From assembly GCF_027942865.1 (NCBI RefSeq), contig NC_134515.1, forward strand, positions 4,373,339 through 4,437,338: a stretch of 64,000 nt of DNA. The letters run 5' to 3'. Under the pieces are notes generated by a model that saw only the letters and a program-made list of their open reading frames with translations, did no database searches and was not told the origin of the DNA. Source of the stretch: Odontesthes bonariensis. Lineage: Eukaryota; Chordata; Actinopteri; Atheriniformes; Atherinopsidae. Made by a program: the position numbers and the translations under genes. How positions within the stretch are numbered: the first letter of the stretch is position 1; each line of letters starts with the position of its first letter. This document shows, one piece after another, positions 45,001-54,925 of this stretch.

Positions 45001-48000
45001 GCTTCCTCACACGCTTCCTCACACGCTTCCTCACACGCTTCCTCACATGCTTCCTTACATGCTTCCTGACATGCTTCCTCACATGCTTCCTCACATGCTT
45101 CCTCACATGCTGCCTCACATGCTTCCTCACATGCTTCCTCACACGCTTCCTCACATGCTTCCTCACATGCTTCCTCACACGCTTCCTCACACTCTTCCTC
45201 ACATGCTGCCTCACACGCTTCCTCACATGCTGCCTCACATGCTTCCTCACATGCTTCCTCACACGCTTCCTCACATGCTTCCTCACACGCTTCCTCACAT
45301 GCTTCCTCACATGCTTCCTCACACTCTTCCTCACACTCTTCCTCACACGCTTCCTCACACGCTTCCTCACACTCTTTCTCACATGCTTCCTTACATGCTT
45401 CCTGACATGCTTCCTCACACGCTTCCTCACACTCTTCCTCACACGCTTCCTCACACTCTTCCTCACACGCTTCCTCACATGCTTCCTCACACGCTTCCTC
45501 ACATGCTTCCTTACATGCTGCCTCACATGCTGCCTCACATGCTTCCTCACATGCTTCCTCACACGCTTCCTCACACTCTTCCTCACACTCTTCCTCACAC
45601 GCTTCCTCACACTCTTCCTCACACGCTTCCTCACACTCTTCCTCACACTCTTCCTCACACGCTTCCTCACACTCTTCCTCACACTCTTCCTCACACGCTT
45701 CCTCACACTCTTCCTCACACGCTTCCTCACATGCTTCCTCACACGCTTCCTCACATGCTGCCTCACATGCTGCCTCACATGCTTCCTCACACGCTTCCTC
45801 ACACTCTTCCTCACACGCTTCCTCACACGCTTCCTCACACGCTTCCTCACACTCTTCCTCACACGCTTCCTCACACTCTTCCTCACATGCTTCCTCACAC
45901 TCTTCCTCACACGCTTCCTCACACTCTTCCTCACACTCTTCCTCACACTCTTCCTCACATGCTTCCTCACATGCTTCCTCACATGCTTCCTCACACGCTT
46001 CCTCACACGCTTCCTCACACGCTTCCTCACACTCTTCCTCACACGCTTCCTCACACGCTTCCTCACACTCTTCCTCACACTCTTCCTCACACTCTTCCTC
46101 ACATGCTTCCTCACATGCTTCCTCACACGCTTCCTCACACGCTTCCTCACACGCTTCCTCACACGCTTCCTCACACGCTTCCTCACACTCTTCCTCACAC
46201 GCTTCCTCACACGCTTCCTCACACTCTTCCTCACACTCTTCCTCACACGCTTCCTCACACTCTTCCTCACACGCTTCCTCACACTCTTCCTCACACGCTT
46301 CCTCACATGCTTCCTCACATGCTTCCTCACATGCTTCCTTACATGCTGCCTCACATGCTTACGCACATGCTTCCTCACATGCTGCCTCACATGCTTCCTC
46401 ACATGCTTCCTCACACGCTTCCTCACACTCTTCCTCACACTCTTCCTCACACGCTTCCTCACACTCTTCCTCACATGCTTCCTCACATGCTTCCTCACAC
46501 TCTTCCTCACACGCTTCCTCACACTCTTCCTCACACGCTTCCTCACACTCTTCCTCACACTCTTCCTCACACTCTTCCTCACACTCTTCCTCACACTCTT
46601 CCTCACATGCTTCCTCACATGCTTCCTCACACGCTTCCTCACACGCTTCCTCACACGCTTCCTCACACGCTTCCTTTCGCTGACTCAGGCCACGCCCTGG
46701 AGGCCGGCTGGTTCCTGCTCCAGCACAGCGCGGAGGGGCCCGACGGGGAGCTCCAGAGGACCGCCATCGACAAGTTCGTGGAACTTCCTCATCGGCGCGG
46801 CTGGGACAAAGAGCACGGCGGCCTGTTCTACTTCCTGGATGTGGACGGTCACTGTCCAACGCAGGTCCAGCACACATCTGCACACGTGTGGATACAGTTT
46901 TCCCTATAATGCTCTAAATGAGACGGACTGAAGTGGTTTGTGTGTCCTGGCAGCTGGAGTGGAGCATGAAGCTGTGGTGGCCTCACTGCGAGGCGCTCAT
47001 CGCTTTCCTCATGGCCTACAGCCAGACCAAGAAGCCCGAGCTGCTGGAGACATTCTTCCAGGTGTACGAATACACCTTCAGCCACGTGAGTGGACACAGC
47101 TGTGCTTTCTCACCCCTTATTAGAACCCGTTAAGATGCTGAGAGTGTAAAACCTGAAGGTTTTTCTGACAAACGAGACAAAAATAAGAGAACAAACCTTT
47201 CTTTTTATCTAAACTCTGACCAGATATCTTTTTAATTATGACAGTTCTGACTCGACTCTCAGATATTGCTTCTGTTTTAATGTGTTACAGATTATTTTTC
47301 CAGAGATTTTTTAGATTAACCACATTTTCTGAGCTGTTTATCCAGATAGAAACATCAAGCCTGGCTCGTAACAGTCAAACTGTTAAAGCCGGATTAAAGT
47401 AAATGATATGAAACACGTCCTTTATAACTGGAAGACAAAGTCCCAAATTAAACTCCTCAGGATGTAGTATTTACATCGACAAACTGCAGCATTTTGGGAG
47501 TTTTCCTTCAGCTCAGCTTCTGATTTTTATGAAAATGGCTGTTTTAGGAGAGAGAGTCCATCCCTAAAAATCAATGTTGTTGCTAATCATTGACATATCC
47601 CAGACCATAATTATCCTTATTCAATAATTCCACTTTGCATTCCATATTTTGAAAATACTGGCACCTAAAGGGTTCAAATTTGGGCTAAAAAGTTCGAATG
47701 GGCATTTAAAGGGTTAATTTTTCAAAAATAATTGAAAACTTGGTAGTTATGAACAGAACTGAAGTGGAATAAAAGATTATGAAAAAAAAGTGGAAAGGAA
47801 TACTAATATATGATGTTTTTAGGTCGTTTTAAAAGGGAACAAAAGTGTCCCTTTTCAGAAATTAAGGAGTTTTTTTTCTACACAATGAAAAATTGTATAC
47901 GATGTGTGTTTGTTTCCTGGTTGAATTAAAGTTGAATGATGTAACAGCAGCCCAGATGTAATCAGCGTTTCTGATTCCGTGCAGTTTCCCGACGCTGAGA

Positions 48001-48514
48001 GCGGCGAATGGTTTGGGTATCTGACACAAGAAGGGAAAGTGGCGTTGGATTTTAAAGGAGGCCCCTTTAAAGGTAAGAAGCTTACAACTGTTGCTAAAAC
48101 CATTTTTCATTTAAAAAAAAACTGCTCACAGAATTGTTTGTTTTATACTTGAAGTAGACGAAAGGTTCCAAAAACAGTTGGTAAGGTGCTTGTTTATTGT
48201 TGTTACATCACTTCCTGTTTTTAAAAACCCTTTAACAACTAAAACCCATTACAGCCACTGGATATATATATAAAAAAAATTGAAAAAATATAGAAAAAAT
48301 TAAAGAAAAGTTTTTGTTTTTTTAATCAGGCATAACAAAAAAAATTTAAATGCCTAAAAATCAATGTTGTTGCTAATCATTAACATATCCTAGACCATAA
48401 TTATCCCCACCCAATAATTCCACTTTGCATTCCATATTTTGAAAATACTGGCACGTAAAGGCTTAAAATTTGAGCTAAAAAGTTTAAATTGGCATCTATA
48501 TACACATATACATA

Positions 48515-48556
<42 letters not shown>

Positions 48557-48790
48557 GCATACATATATATATGCATCCTCCTCGACTGAATTATCTAACA
48601 AATGTGATTTATCGTGACAAAATACAGAAGAAAGGCTCCAAACTGTCGACACAATTCATTTCATAATTCTTTTTTACTCATTTGTGAAATATTGGTGTGT
48701 TTCCTGTCTTCTTCAGGGTTCTTCCACGTGCCTCGCTGCCTGTACATGTGCGAACGTATTCTGGACGACCTGCTGCCGAAAAAGGACTGA
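32316..48790 (+). CDS. renbp: renbp: N-acylglucosamine 2-epimerase (renin-binding protein), complete
   Basis: Ten exons: 32316-32416, 32496-32571, 32651-32726, 38841-39019, 40467-40694, 44723-44804, 46689-46864, 46954-47085, 47985-48072, 48717-48790 (TGA). Total 1212 nt, 403 residues (human about 427), all junctions in phase. Recognisable segments in order: [56 protein letters not shown] and [45 protein letters not shown], and [12 protein letters not shown]. The enzyme is a cytosolic (alpha/alpha)6-barrel that interconverts GlcNAc and ManNAc in sialic acid and amino-sugar metabolism and can bind renin. His249 and His383 lie in the two motifs that carry the catalytic histidines in the family. 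Intron 3 carries an intact antisense L2; introns 5 and 6 are dominated by minisatellites; introns 1, 2 and 7 are only 76-89 bp. Confidence 0.93.
32916..36470 (-). mobile_element. Full-length L2-type LINE with intact ORF2
   Basis: Minus-strand ORF 36201-33019 is open for 1060 codons. The first 125 residues are hydrophobic then basic. The APE-type endonuclease follows (about 130-335): LLNIRSL with N134, ETW with E161, GDFN with D267/N269, and ITDH with D329/H330. The reverse transcriptase (about 595-830) shows [20 protein letters not shown] 657-660, [18 protein letters not shown] 747-756 and catalytic FADD 780-783, then [13 protein letters not shown]. The 3' end has an A-run in + orientation (T-run in the element, about 32989-33014), AAAAGGCGC and an (ATT)n tail (32916-32935), typical of L2. 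It inserted in renbp intron 3 in antisense, into a copy of the sequence seen at 17345-17430. Confidence 0.92.
36745..36881 (-). mobile_element. Fragment of the CAGTGGGGTCACATGGC element
   Basis: Reverse complement of the left part of the element nested at 57921: shared GTGGGGTCACATGGCACTGA, ATTGGCTAAATTACAATCAG and ACTGAGTTATTAAG. Only the terminal 130 bp or so remains, abutting the next MITE fragment. Confidence 0.6.
36882..37215. mobile_element. Fish MITE fragment, related to 24930-25320
   Basis: Shares TTCCTGGAAGTGTTCCTGGG and the GCAGGGATTTCCAGGACAGA block with 25230-25280. Here the right half to TTCCAACTTTTTCGAGGCGT is preserved. It lies in renbp intron 3. Confidence 0.6.
37734..38710. 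repeat. 165-bp direct duplication flanking a hAT element
   Basis: 37734-37898 and 38546-38710 are both exactly 165 bp, begin GTTTAATGCA and end GTTTTCTC, and differ at roughly a dozen positions. The hAT element 37899-38545 fills the gap between them without extra bases. Located in renbp intron 3, about 130 bp upstream of exon 4. Confidence 0.9.
37899..38545 (-). mobile_element. BED-type hAT element, N-terminal transposase fragment
   Basis: Inverted ends TAGGGCTGGGCAACG and, reversed, TAGGGCTGGGTGAG. The minus-strand ORF from 38337 encodes a BED zinc-finger start: [20 protein letters not shown] then [10 protein letters not shown], i.e. C-x2-C-xn-H-x4-H. The rest of the transposase is missing. 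No normal 8-bp duplication is evident (GTTTTCTC left, GTTTAATG right). Confidence 0.82.
39165..39215 (-). mobile_element. Short LINE RT remnant
   Basis: The reverse of GGGCCCAGTGTTGAGCTCTG followed by GGGACACC corresponds to the GVPQ-x-LGP box of L2-type RT. Only this small piece is recognisable, next to the Tc1 remnant. Confidence 0.4.
39283..40430 (+). mobile_element. Tc1-like element remnant, copy C
   Basis: Contains the same noncoding block as copy A (39500-40030) and a longer transposase fragment in one frame from about 40158: [57 protein letters not shown]. The DDE domain is missing. The element ends about 36 bp before renbp exon 5, and one frame reads from transposase straight into the exon by chance. 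Confidence 0.78.
40787..41848. mobile_element. CATAC-type MITE, copy 4, with 7-bp array
   Basis: Starts GGCTGTGTTCGAAACCGC, ends GCGGTTTCGAACACAGCC; the flanks TTT/ACT do not match, so the target duplication is lost or mutated. The interior from 41251 matches copies 1 and 2. It starts 93 bp after the renbp exon 5 donor. Confidence 0.83.
40803..41251. repeat. 7-bp (CATACTG/CATACTA) array, about 64 units
   Basis: Same heptamers as in copy 2 of the MITE but one third the length, with three single-base inserts (CTACAATACTG at about 40872, 41049 and 41156) at near-regular spacing that suggest segment duplication inside the array. Confidence 0.93.
42022..44712. repeat. 16-bp minisatellite, about 168 copies, in renbp intron 5
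   Basis: Unit TAGCTGTTTAACTCTT with variants TAGTTG, TGTTTCAC and TTACTTG. A rare variant with GCTTTTTCAC occurs at 43465 and 44151, 686 bp apart in the same context, showing a higher-order block. The array ends 10 bp before the acceptor of exon 6 (44721-44722), so it supplies the pyrimidine-rich tract of that splice site. Confidence 0.96.
44880..46676. repeat. 12-bp minisatellite, about 150 copies, in renbp intron 6
   Basis: Unit CTTCCTCACATG with variants CACACG, CACACT and CTGCCTC. The unit is four codons and has no stop in any of several frames, producing long artificial ORFs on both strands (LPHTLPHM on +, RKRVRKHV on -). It starts about 75 bp after the exon 6 donor and ends 12 bp before exon 7. 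Confidence 0.97.
47565..47735. repeat. Dispersed repeat copy 1 in renbp intron 8
   Basis: Shares AAAATCAATGTTGTTGCTAA, ACCATAATTATCC and CACTTTGCATTCCATATTTT with 48352-48496 in the same orientation. It ends in AAAGGGTTAA, so it may be a TTAA-target MITE remnant. The two copies bracket exon 9. Confidence 0.7.
48352..48547. repeat. Dispersed repeat copy 2 and (TA)n in renbp intron 9
   Basis: Second copy of the 47565 repeat (48352-48496), followed by a TA run (48518-48547). Confidence 0.7.
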
Positions 48791-49493
48791 AAGCTCTGAT
48801 TTCCACGTTCTCTTAAAGAGTCGAGTCTGATTTTAGCGTCCGTGCACTAAATCAATCCACCGAAAAAAAAAAAAAAAATCACATTTCAAGCAAAATTGCA
48901 CAAATTTGATCTGATTTTTGGTTGCAGAGTTTCATTTTTCATCTCTTAACAAACATCCAGTCACTGAGTAGCTCATGAAGATTGGAAGTCAGATTACAGC
49001 AGTGCTGCTGAATAAGATCCTGGTGCTTTTATCACTTTGCACCCGCCTAAAGTTCTGTTTCTTCCTCTCTGAAAGCCTTTCTGAGCTGCTCAGTGACTCA
49101 GATCGCCAAAGAACTCCAGGATCGGTATCAGAGCTGCCGTCTACACACCTGTTAGATTCAAATCTTTGCTTGGCTGCATGTCTGTGAGCGACGGAAACGA
49201 CTCCATTCAGGCACAAGAAGGACCCAAAAGGACCCAACAGGACCCAAAAGAACCTTTATGCTGCAAGCCGACACTTTAATGCCATCAACACACACTCGAA
49301 ATGTTAAAATGTGCCTTCTCTCAGATGTTTATCCTCTCTTTATATTCATTCCAGTTTATAATGACTTCAGTTACTTTCTAAAGTACTTTCTGATTTTAAA
49401 AAGGGAACCATAATCCATTTATCCCAAGTTATCCAATCTGAGCATCTGTAGAAGTCAGCAAATGAATTGTTCTTTGAAATGTTACAACTGATG

Positions 49494-49499
49494 ATTAAA
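49494..49499 (+). promoter_or_regulatory. Candidate renbp polyadenylation signal (ATTAAA)
   Basis: ATTAAA about 0.7 kb after the renbp stop, followed by a GTGTGTTCCTG stretch. No canonical AATAAA was seen between 48790 and here. Weak assignment. Confidence 0.35.
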
Positions 49500-49539
49500 T
49501 ACGTCATATTCATATCGTGTGTTCCTGCTCGTTTGCATT

Positions 49540-49680
49540 GAAGTGTTGGTTATTCAGTTTATTTATCGCACCATAAATCATCTCAAGGCAACAGGCTGTA
49601 AACGAGTTGACAAAAAGTCCAATTCTAATCTAATTCAAGCCGGTTGAGTACAGTTAAATTTAGGGCTGAGCAACAATTAA
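49540..49680. repeat. Direct repeat shared with 53772-53937
   Basis: Both copies contain CTCGTTTGCATTGAAGTGTT, CACCATAAATCATCTCAAGG and AACGAGTTGACAAAAAGTCC and run into the first bases of a BED-type hAT end (AGGGCTG). The second copy stops at that point, so the duplication happened after the hAT inserted here. Confidence 0.8.
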
Positions 49681-50494
49681 AATGTTTAATCTAATTAATC
49701 ACATGATTTCCCTGATTAATCACGATTAATCGCATTTGTACGCAGAATCCAAAAATGAATCCAAAAGTAGTGTATAGCTTTTAGCATTTAGCTTTATTTT
49801 AAATGTGCTGCCACATGAATGAAAGTGCCATAACATTTGTTGTGCAAACACACTTTTAACATCAGCATCTTTCTGTAGTTTTTATGTAGAAGCCTCGCTC
49901 CACTGTCTGTTTCCTTGAATGACTTGCTGCTATCAGTTGTGTGTTTTGCCTTTAAGTGATATTTTAGACTGGAACTACTACTGTAGACAACAAAGCAAGG
50001 ATGCTCAATTTCTCCATTGAAAAAATAAATTCACAACTCTACAACATAAAAATTCATAAAAAATCATGTAGAATATAGCATATACTTTGTTGTCTACAGT
50101 AGTAGATCAACCCTCATCTTACTTTGAAGCTCCCAGATCAAGGAAGTGACGTCGACGCAGCTTTAGCTGCAGAGAAGCTATCAGGCTTGTGTTGATAATA
50201 ATAAACTCCTGGACTATGTACAAACTTCCATATGCATCGTTTGGTGAGTACAGACCATATTTGTACTACTGTAGAAGTTTGGTATCATGGCATGTGATTT
50301 TAGTGTGGTAATTTTGGAGATACTGCCAGGGTCCGTTAACCCTTGTGTACGAAGCTATTCGGGATAACTCAGTAACTCAGCTGATGTTCAGCCAAGATCG
50401 AAAAAACTTTGGGTGGGCTACTTGGCTGGATGTCACGGTTCAAATGACCCCAGGGTGAATCTACTCCGGAGTATCACTTTAACTCGCCCAGCCC
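49663..50494. mobile_element. BED-type hAT composite with nested palindromic insertion
   Basis: The left part (49663-49974) is about 95% like 37900-38215 including TTGTACGCAGAATCCAAAAA. After GGAACTACTA the family sequence stops and unrelated DNA runs to 50494, where a CGCCCAGCCCTA hAT-type right end appears. The interior includes a 131-bp segment with perfect inverted ends (49975-50105). Confidence 0.7.
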
Positions 50495-50660
50495 TAATTT
50501 TAAGGCATCAAAACAGACTTGATTGAAGAAAGTAATACGACACCAATGGAATAACAGTTTATAAGAATATGATTTCTTTCTGTAATTGTTACAGACTATA
50601 ATAGAATTTTTTTCTCTCAAAGTAAGAATGTAAAAGCAGAAACGTTCCAAGTCTCATGAC

Positions 50661-52620
50661 CAGTGTTGGGAGTAACGGCGTTTAAGTATAACGGCGTTAT
50701 TTTTCCAGTAACGGAGTAATCTAATTAATTACTTTCCCCATCGTTACAACGCCGTTATCGTTACTGAGAATATAAAGTGACGCGTTACTACAATTTGGTT
50801 GTTCGGCTTTCGGCTACACATCAGCTGCCTGCTGCCTGGAGAGAGCAGGGGTGGGGGTGATGACACCGTTGCAAATGCGATGTTGATTGGCTGTGTGGGC
50901 GAATGCCCTGCTCACGCTGTCTCACTGCACGCGCTGACGACTAAACACACACGAGACAGCGACAATGGCGACGAGCCAGAGAAGTTCAAAGGTAGCGTTC
51001 TCTAACTGGAAGTACCAGAGCCGTACGGCTCCGGTAATTACTGGCACTACTTCTCACCCGTGGAGATAAAAGGCAAGAATGTAACATGGACGCTATGCCC
51101 AGGGAAAAAAACTTTATCCACATCTGCCTCAAGTAACTCAAATCTAATGAAGCACCTTACATCAACCCATGCGAATATGAAGCACTTGCTGCTTCTGCAG
51201 CTGCTAACCCAACCCCAAGCCCAAATGCAGCTAGCTAACCCAACCCCAGGCCCAAATGCAGCTAGCTAACCCAACCCCAGGCCCAAATGCTCCTGCTAAC
51301 CCAAGCCCAGGCCCAAATGCAGCTAGCTAACCCAAGCCCAAATGCAGGTAGCTAACCCAAGCCCAGGCCCAAATGCAGCTGGCTAACCCAAGCCCAGGCC
51401 CAAATGCTGCTGCTAACCCAAGCCCAGGCACAAATGCAGCTAGCTAACCCAATCCCAAAGGCAGCTAGCTAATCCAGGCCCAAATGCAGCTAGCTAACCC
51501 AAGCCCAGGCCCAAATGCTGCTGCTAACCCAAGCCCAGGCACAAAGGCAGCTAGCTAACCCAACCCCAGGCCCAAATGCAGCTAGCTAACCCAAGCCCAG
51601 GCCCAAATGCAGCTAGCTAACCCAACCCCAGGCCCAAATGCAGCTAGCTAACCCAAGCCCAGGCACAAATGCAGCTAGCTAACCCAATCCCAAAGGCAGC
51701 TAGCTAACCCAATCCCAGGCCCAAATGCAGCTAGCTAACCCAAGCCCAGGCCCAAATGCAGCTAGCTAACCCAACCCCAGGCCCAAATGCAGCTAGCTAA
51801 CCCAATCCCAGGCCCAAATGCAGCTAGCTAACCCAACCCCAGGCCCAAATGCAGCTAGCTAACCCAAGCCCAGGCCCAAATGCAGCTAGCTAACCCAACC
51901 CCAGGCCCAAATGCTGCTGCTAACCCAAGCCCAGGCACAAATGCAGCTAGCTAACCCAATCCCAAAGGCAGCTAGCTAATCCAGGCCCAAATGCAGCTAG
52001 CTAACCCAAGCCCAGGCCCAAATGCTGCTGCTAACCCAAGCCCAGGCACAAATGCAGCTAGCTAACCCAATCCCAAAGGCAGCTAGCTAACCCAACCCCA
52101 GGCCCAAATGCAGCTAGCTAACCCAAGCCCAGGCCCAAATGCAGCTAGCTAACCCAACCCCAGGCCCAAATGCAGCTAGCTAACCCAAGCCCAGGCACAA
52201 ATGCAGCTAGCTAACCCAATCCCAAAGGCAGCTAGCTAACCCAATCCCAGGCCCAAATGCAGCTAGCTAACCCAAGCCCAGGCCCAAATGCAGCTAGCTA
52301 ACCCAACCCCAGGCCCAAATGCAGCTAGCTAACCCAATCCCAGGCCCAAATGCAGCTAGCTAACCCAACCCCAGGCCCAAATGCAGCTAGCTAACCCAAG
52401 CCCAGGCCCAAATGCAGCTAGCTAACCCAACCCCAGGCCCAAATGCAGCTAGCTAACCCAAGCCCAGGCACAAATGCAGCTAGCTAACCCAATCCCAAAG
52501 GCAGCTAGCTAACCCAACCCCAGGCCCAAATGCAGCTAGCTTGAGCCCCAGCGAAGGAGACGGAGCCACTCGAAAACAAACAACACTCCATTTTTTCGGG
52601 TCAGAATTTATTTATTAATT
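50661..52620 (+). mobile_element. hAT element fragment, BED-finger coding start, with internal minisatellite
   Basis: Begins CAGTGTTGGGAGTAACGGCG, a common fish hAT terminus. Coding pieces include MATSQRSSKVAFSNWKYQS (from ATG 50965) and a BED-like finger (TWTLCPGKKTLSTSASSNS then HLTSTHANMKH), frame-broken near 51010-51060. After the array, SPSEGDGATRKQTTLHFFG (52548-52604) looks like continuing transposase N-terminal sequence. The catalytic part and right end are not seen. It interrupts the inverted duplicate of the TMEM272-like 3' region. Confidence 0.7.
51170..52545. repeat. 31-bp minisatellite, about 44 units, grown from hAT coding sequence
   Basis: Unit with CAGCTAGCTAACCCAA and CCCCAGGCCCAAATG, variants with GCTGCTGCTAA and shortened AATCCCAAAGG units. 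A compound block (GGCACAAATG, AATCCCAAAGG, TAATCCAGG, GCTGCTGC) recurs about 500 bp apart (from about 51427 and 51930), indicating block duplication. It translates as NPTPGPNAAS-like peptide in the source frame, but the 31-bp period shifts frame. Confidence 0.95.
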
Positions 52621-52869
52621 TATGTCTATGCATCATATGGCAGGCTGCAATCTATTGAGTTCAAATAAATACAGAATGTTCTAAATTACTGTATGTAGTG
52701 TTTTTATATCTTCTATATAGGGCGTATAGGGAAATATTCACTGAGTCTGGTCCATTATTTTTATTTTTTCCTTTAGCACAAGTTTCTTGTGTTTACCTTG
52801 AATGAATTCAATCAGTTAATATAAACACATTTGATGTTAAAGATGTTATAGAACATATTCAAACTTTGG

Positions 52870-53770
52870 CCCTCACCAGCACCGGTTCTGTTGCACCATA
52901 CTGCAACAGAACCGTGTACCTGTTCGCTTTCTGGACCACCGCGCTGGCGTTCGTGGCTGCCGGAATCACCCTGATAACCGTCATTTGTTTATATGGTTGC
53001 ATGAAATTTACAGAAAAGTTTGTCGAATATCTCACGATCTGAGTTCTAAAAAAGTCGAGTCAACGTGTAAAGATCCAATAAAAACAATGTTCTGCAAAGC
53101 TATTTTATTCACAGTAGAACCTAGAAAACACTGTAAAAGTAGGTGGAACGAACAAGATGAGACTCGATCACAACATGAATGATTCACACGTCTTACGAAA
53201 TAAAGAAAAATACGACTCAAACGGTTTACTCTCAGAGCTCTGACTCACGACTGGAAGCAGAAGTCTTGACTTGCTTCACTTTCACTGATTTCGACACACC
53301 GTAAAGGGAAATTTTAGCATTTCCTTACACCAACAGAGAACTGAGAAGAGCACCATTTATAAACTCTTCTGGCTTTTTAGCTCTTCCAGACCATTTCCAG
53401 GTATTTAAGGGGATATTTTCCTGTCAAACTAGTTGTCTGTGCTTTTCCTGTTAGAACAACGTATTCCTAAACACGTTGGGATTAAAGGAACAAAATTTGG
53501 CTGATTTATCATATTTATCTGACAGATGTAAGCTTGTTTAAGTGAAACTTTAAAAGTTCCTCAGGGTTCTGTGCTTGGACCCATTCTTTTCGCTCTATAC
53601 ATGCTTCCATCAGGTGACATTATCAGACAGCATGGCATAAATTTACCACTATTATGCAGATGATACTCAGCTGTACTTATCTGTGGAACCAGATGGAACC
53701 AATCAGCTGGTCAGACTATGTCTTAAAGACATAAAGAACTGGTCGTTATCTTTGGACCTGAGCGCTTCAT
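52870..53770 (-). repeat. Inverted duplicate of the region 22860-25840
   Basis: Matches in reverse the TMEM272-like exon 4 end, its 3' flank, the segment with ACTGGAAGCAGAAGTCTTGA, and the LINE RT segment with GTTCTGTGCTTGGACCCATT. Compared with the first copy it lacks the piggyBac-like element, the second 135-bp unit and the MITE at 24930-25320. Confidence 0.85.
52878..53042 (+). pseudogene. Partial duplicate of TMEM272-like exon 4
   Basis: Encodes 54 residues to a TGA, from STGSVAPYCNRTVYLFAFW through helix 4 to a C-terminus that differs from the parent at three visible positions (M to I in helix 4, K to E and T to I near the end). There are no upstream exons and the glycosylated loop is missing, so it is a truncated copy, although its frame is open. 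Confidence 0.8.
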
Positions 53771-53937
53771 GGGTTTGTGCTCGTTTGCATTGAAGTGTTG
53801 GGTATTCAGTTCAGTTTATTTATCACACCATAAATCATCTCAAGGTACTTCAAAACAGACTGTAAACGAGTTGACAAAAAGTCCAATTCTAATCTAATTC
53901 AAGCCGGTTGAGTACAGTTAAATTTAGGGCTGGGCAA

Positions 53938-54925
53938 CGTAAAAACAATAATAAACAATAACAATATTACAACAATAACAGAAACAGAGTCTCATGCTGG
54001 GTTAAAAGCAAGGGAATAAAAATGGGTTTTAAGACGAGTTTCATTTACTGAGGATGCTTCTGGAGTGACTTGTGTGGATTTGGGCAGCCTAGTATCCCAG
54101 AAGGCATTGCACTCCAGATGAAGAAAAGACGGCAGAGGGGACGACGCACAACTGATTCTCAAAATATTAAAATGTCTTATGTATGGGAGTCAGTACCTGA
54201 ACGATTTCAGGCAGTAATGTGTTTGTTTAGATGTCAAATATAGGATTGGTCCATACTTACAGTTGTTTAAAATTTTGCTGTGATGTTTTAGGAGCGGTGA
54301 CTCAGTTGTGCTGCTTCATGGTAAAGCAGACCAACAACAGCAGCTACCACTCAGCTCATTTTAAAGGTTTATTTCTTGTTTTTGTCATCCACTCACTAAA
54401 AACAAGCTACGAACACAACCACAGCTTCCTCCTGCGTTATTTTTTCTGCCAGCGGTTGGTTTATAAGCACTCAGACTACCACAGAGAACATGGATACTGT
54501 TAATATGAATTATTAATGGTAATGTGTCTAAAATAAATCCAGGTAGAGCAGGTTTTATTGACAGTATCGATGTGGAGATAAAGGTGAAGCTATATGATAG
54601 TTTAGCTTCAACATATGCTGCTGTCCCAAATGCAGGATAACCGTACGGCGTCCTCTGTAGTTCATACTTCTGACCCAAACTTGCCAAGTAGCCTACGTAC
54701 TACCAAGTGCGTAAGTCTTGGTGTACTTGGCATTGAGAAATAATGACAGTATGTCTGGACCTACGACAGCAGGCTGCCACTATTATGGCGGCATTCTGGA
54801 AATAAGCTTTCCAAAGCCCAACTAATGCCTGGAATAAGACACCAAAACAAGATGAGCTTAAGAGGAGATATTGTGGAAGGTGCAGTCGTAACACACGAGG
54901 ACTATTCTTTTATGAAAGTACAATT
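53938..54925. other. Intergenic, no gene recognised
   Basis: AT-rich left part, then a 90-codon ORF (54231-54503) with no recognised family. Around 54610-54760 the sequence has CAAGTAGCCTACG and TACTTGGCATTGAG motifs reminiscent of fish MITE ends, without a provable boundary. Confidence 0.35.

Noticed and set aside
44852..46666. 604-codon minus-strand ORF of RKRVRKHV repeats
   Set aside because: It is the antisense reading of a stop-free 12-bp array within renbp intron 6; no start context, conserved domain or splice partner.
54231..54503. 90-codon ORF as a gene
   Set aside because: No recognised family, no convincing splice partners, and it lies in AT-rich intergenic DNA between mobile elements.
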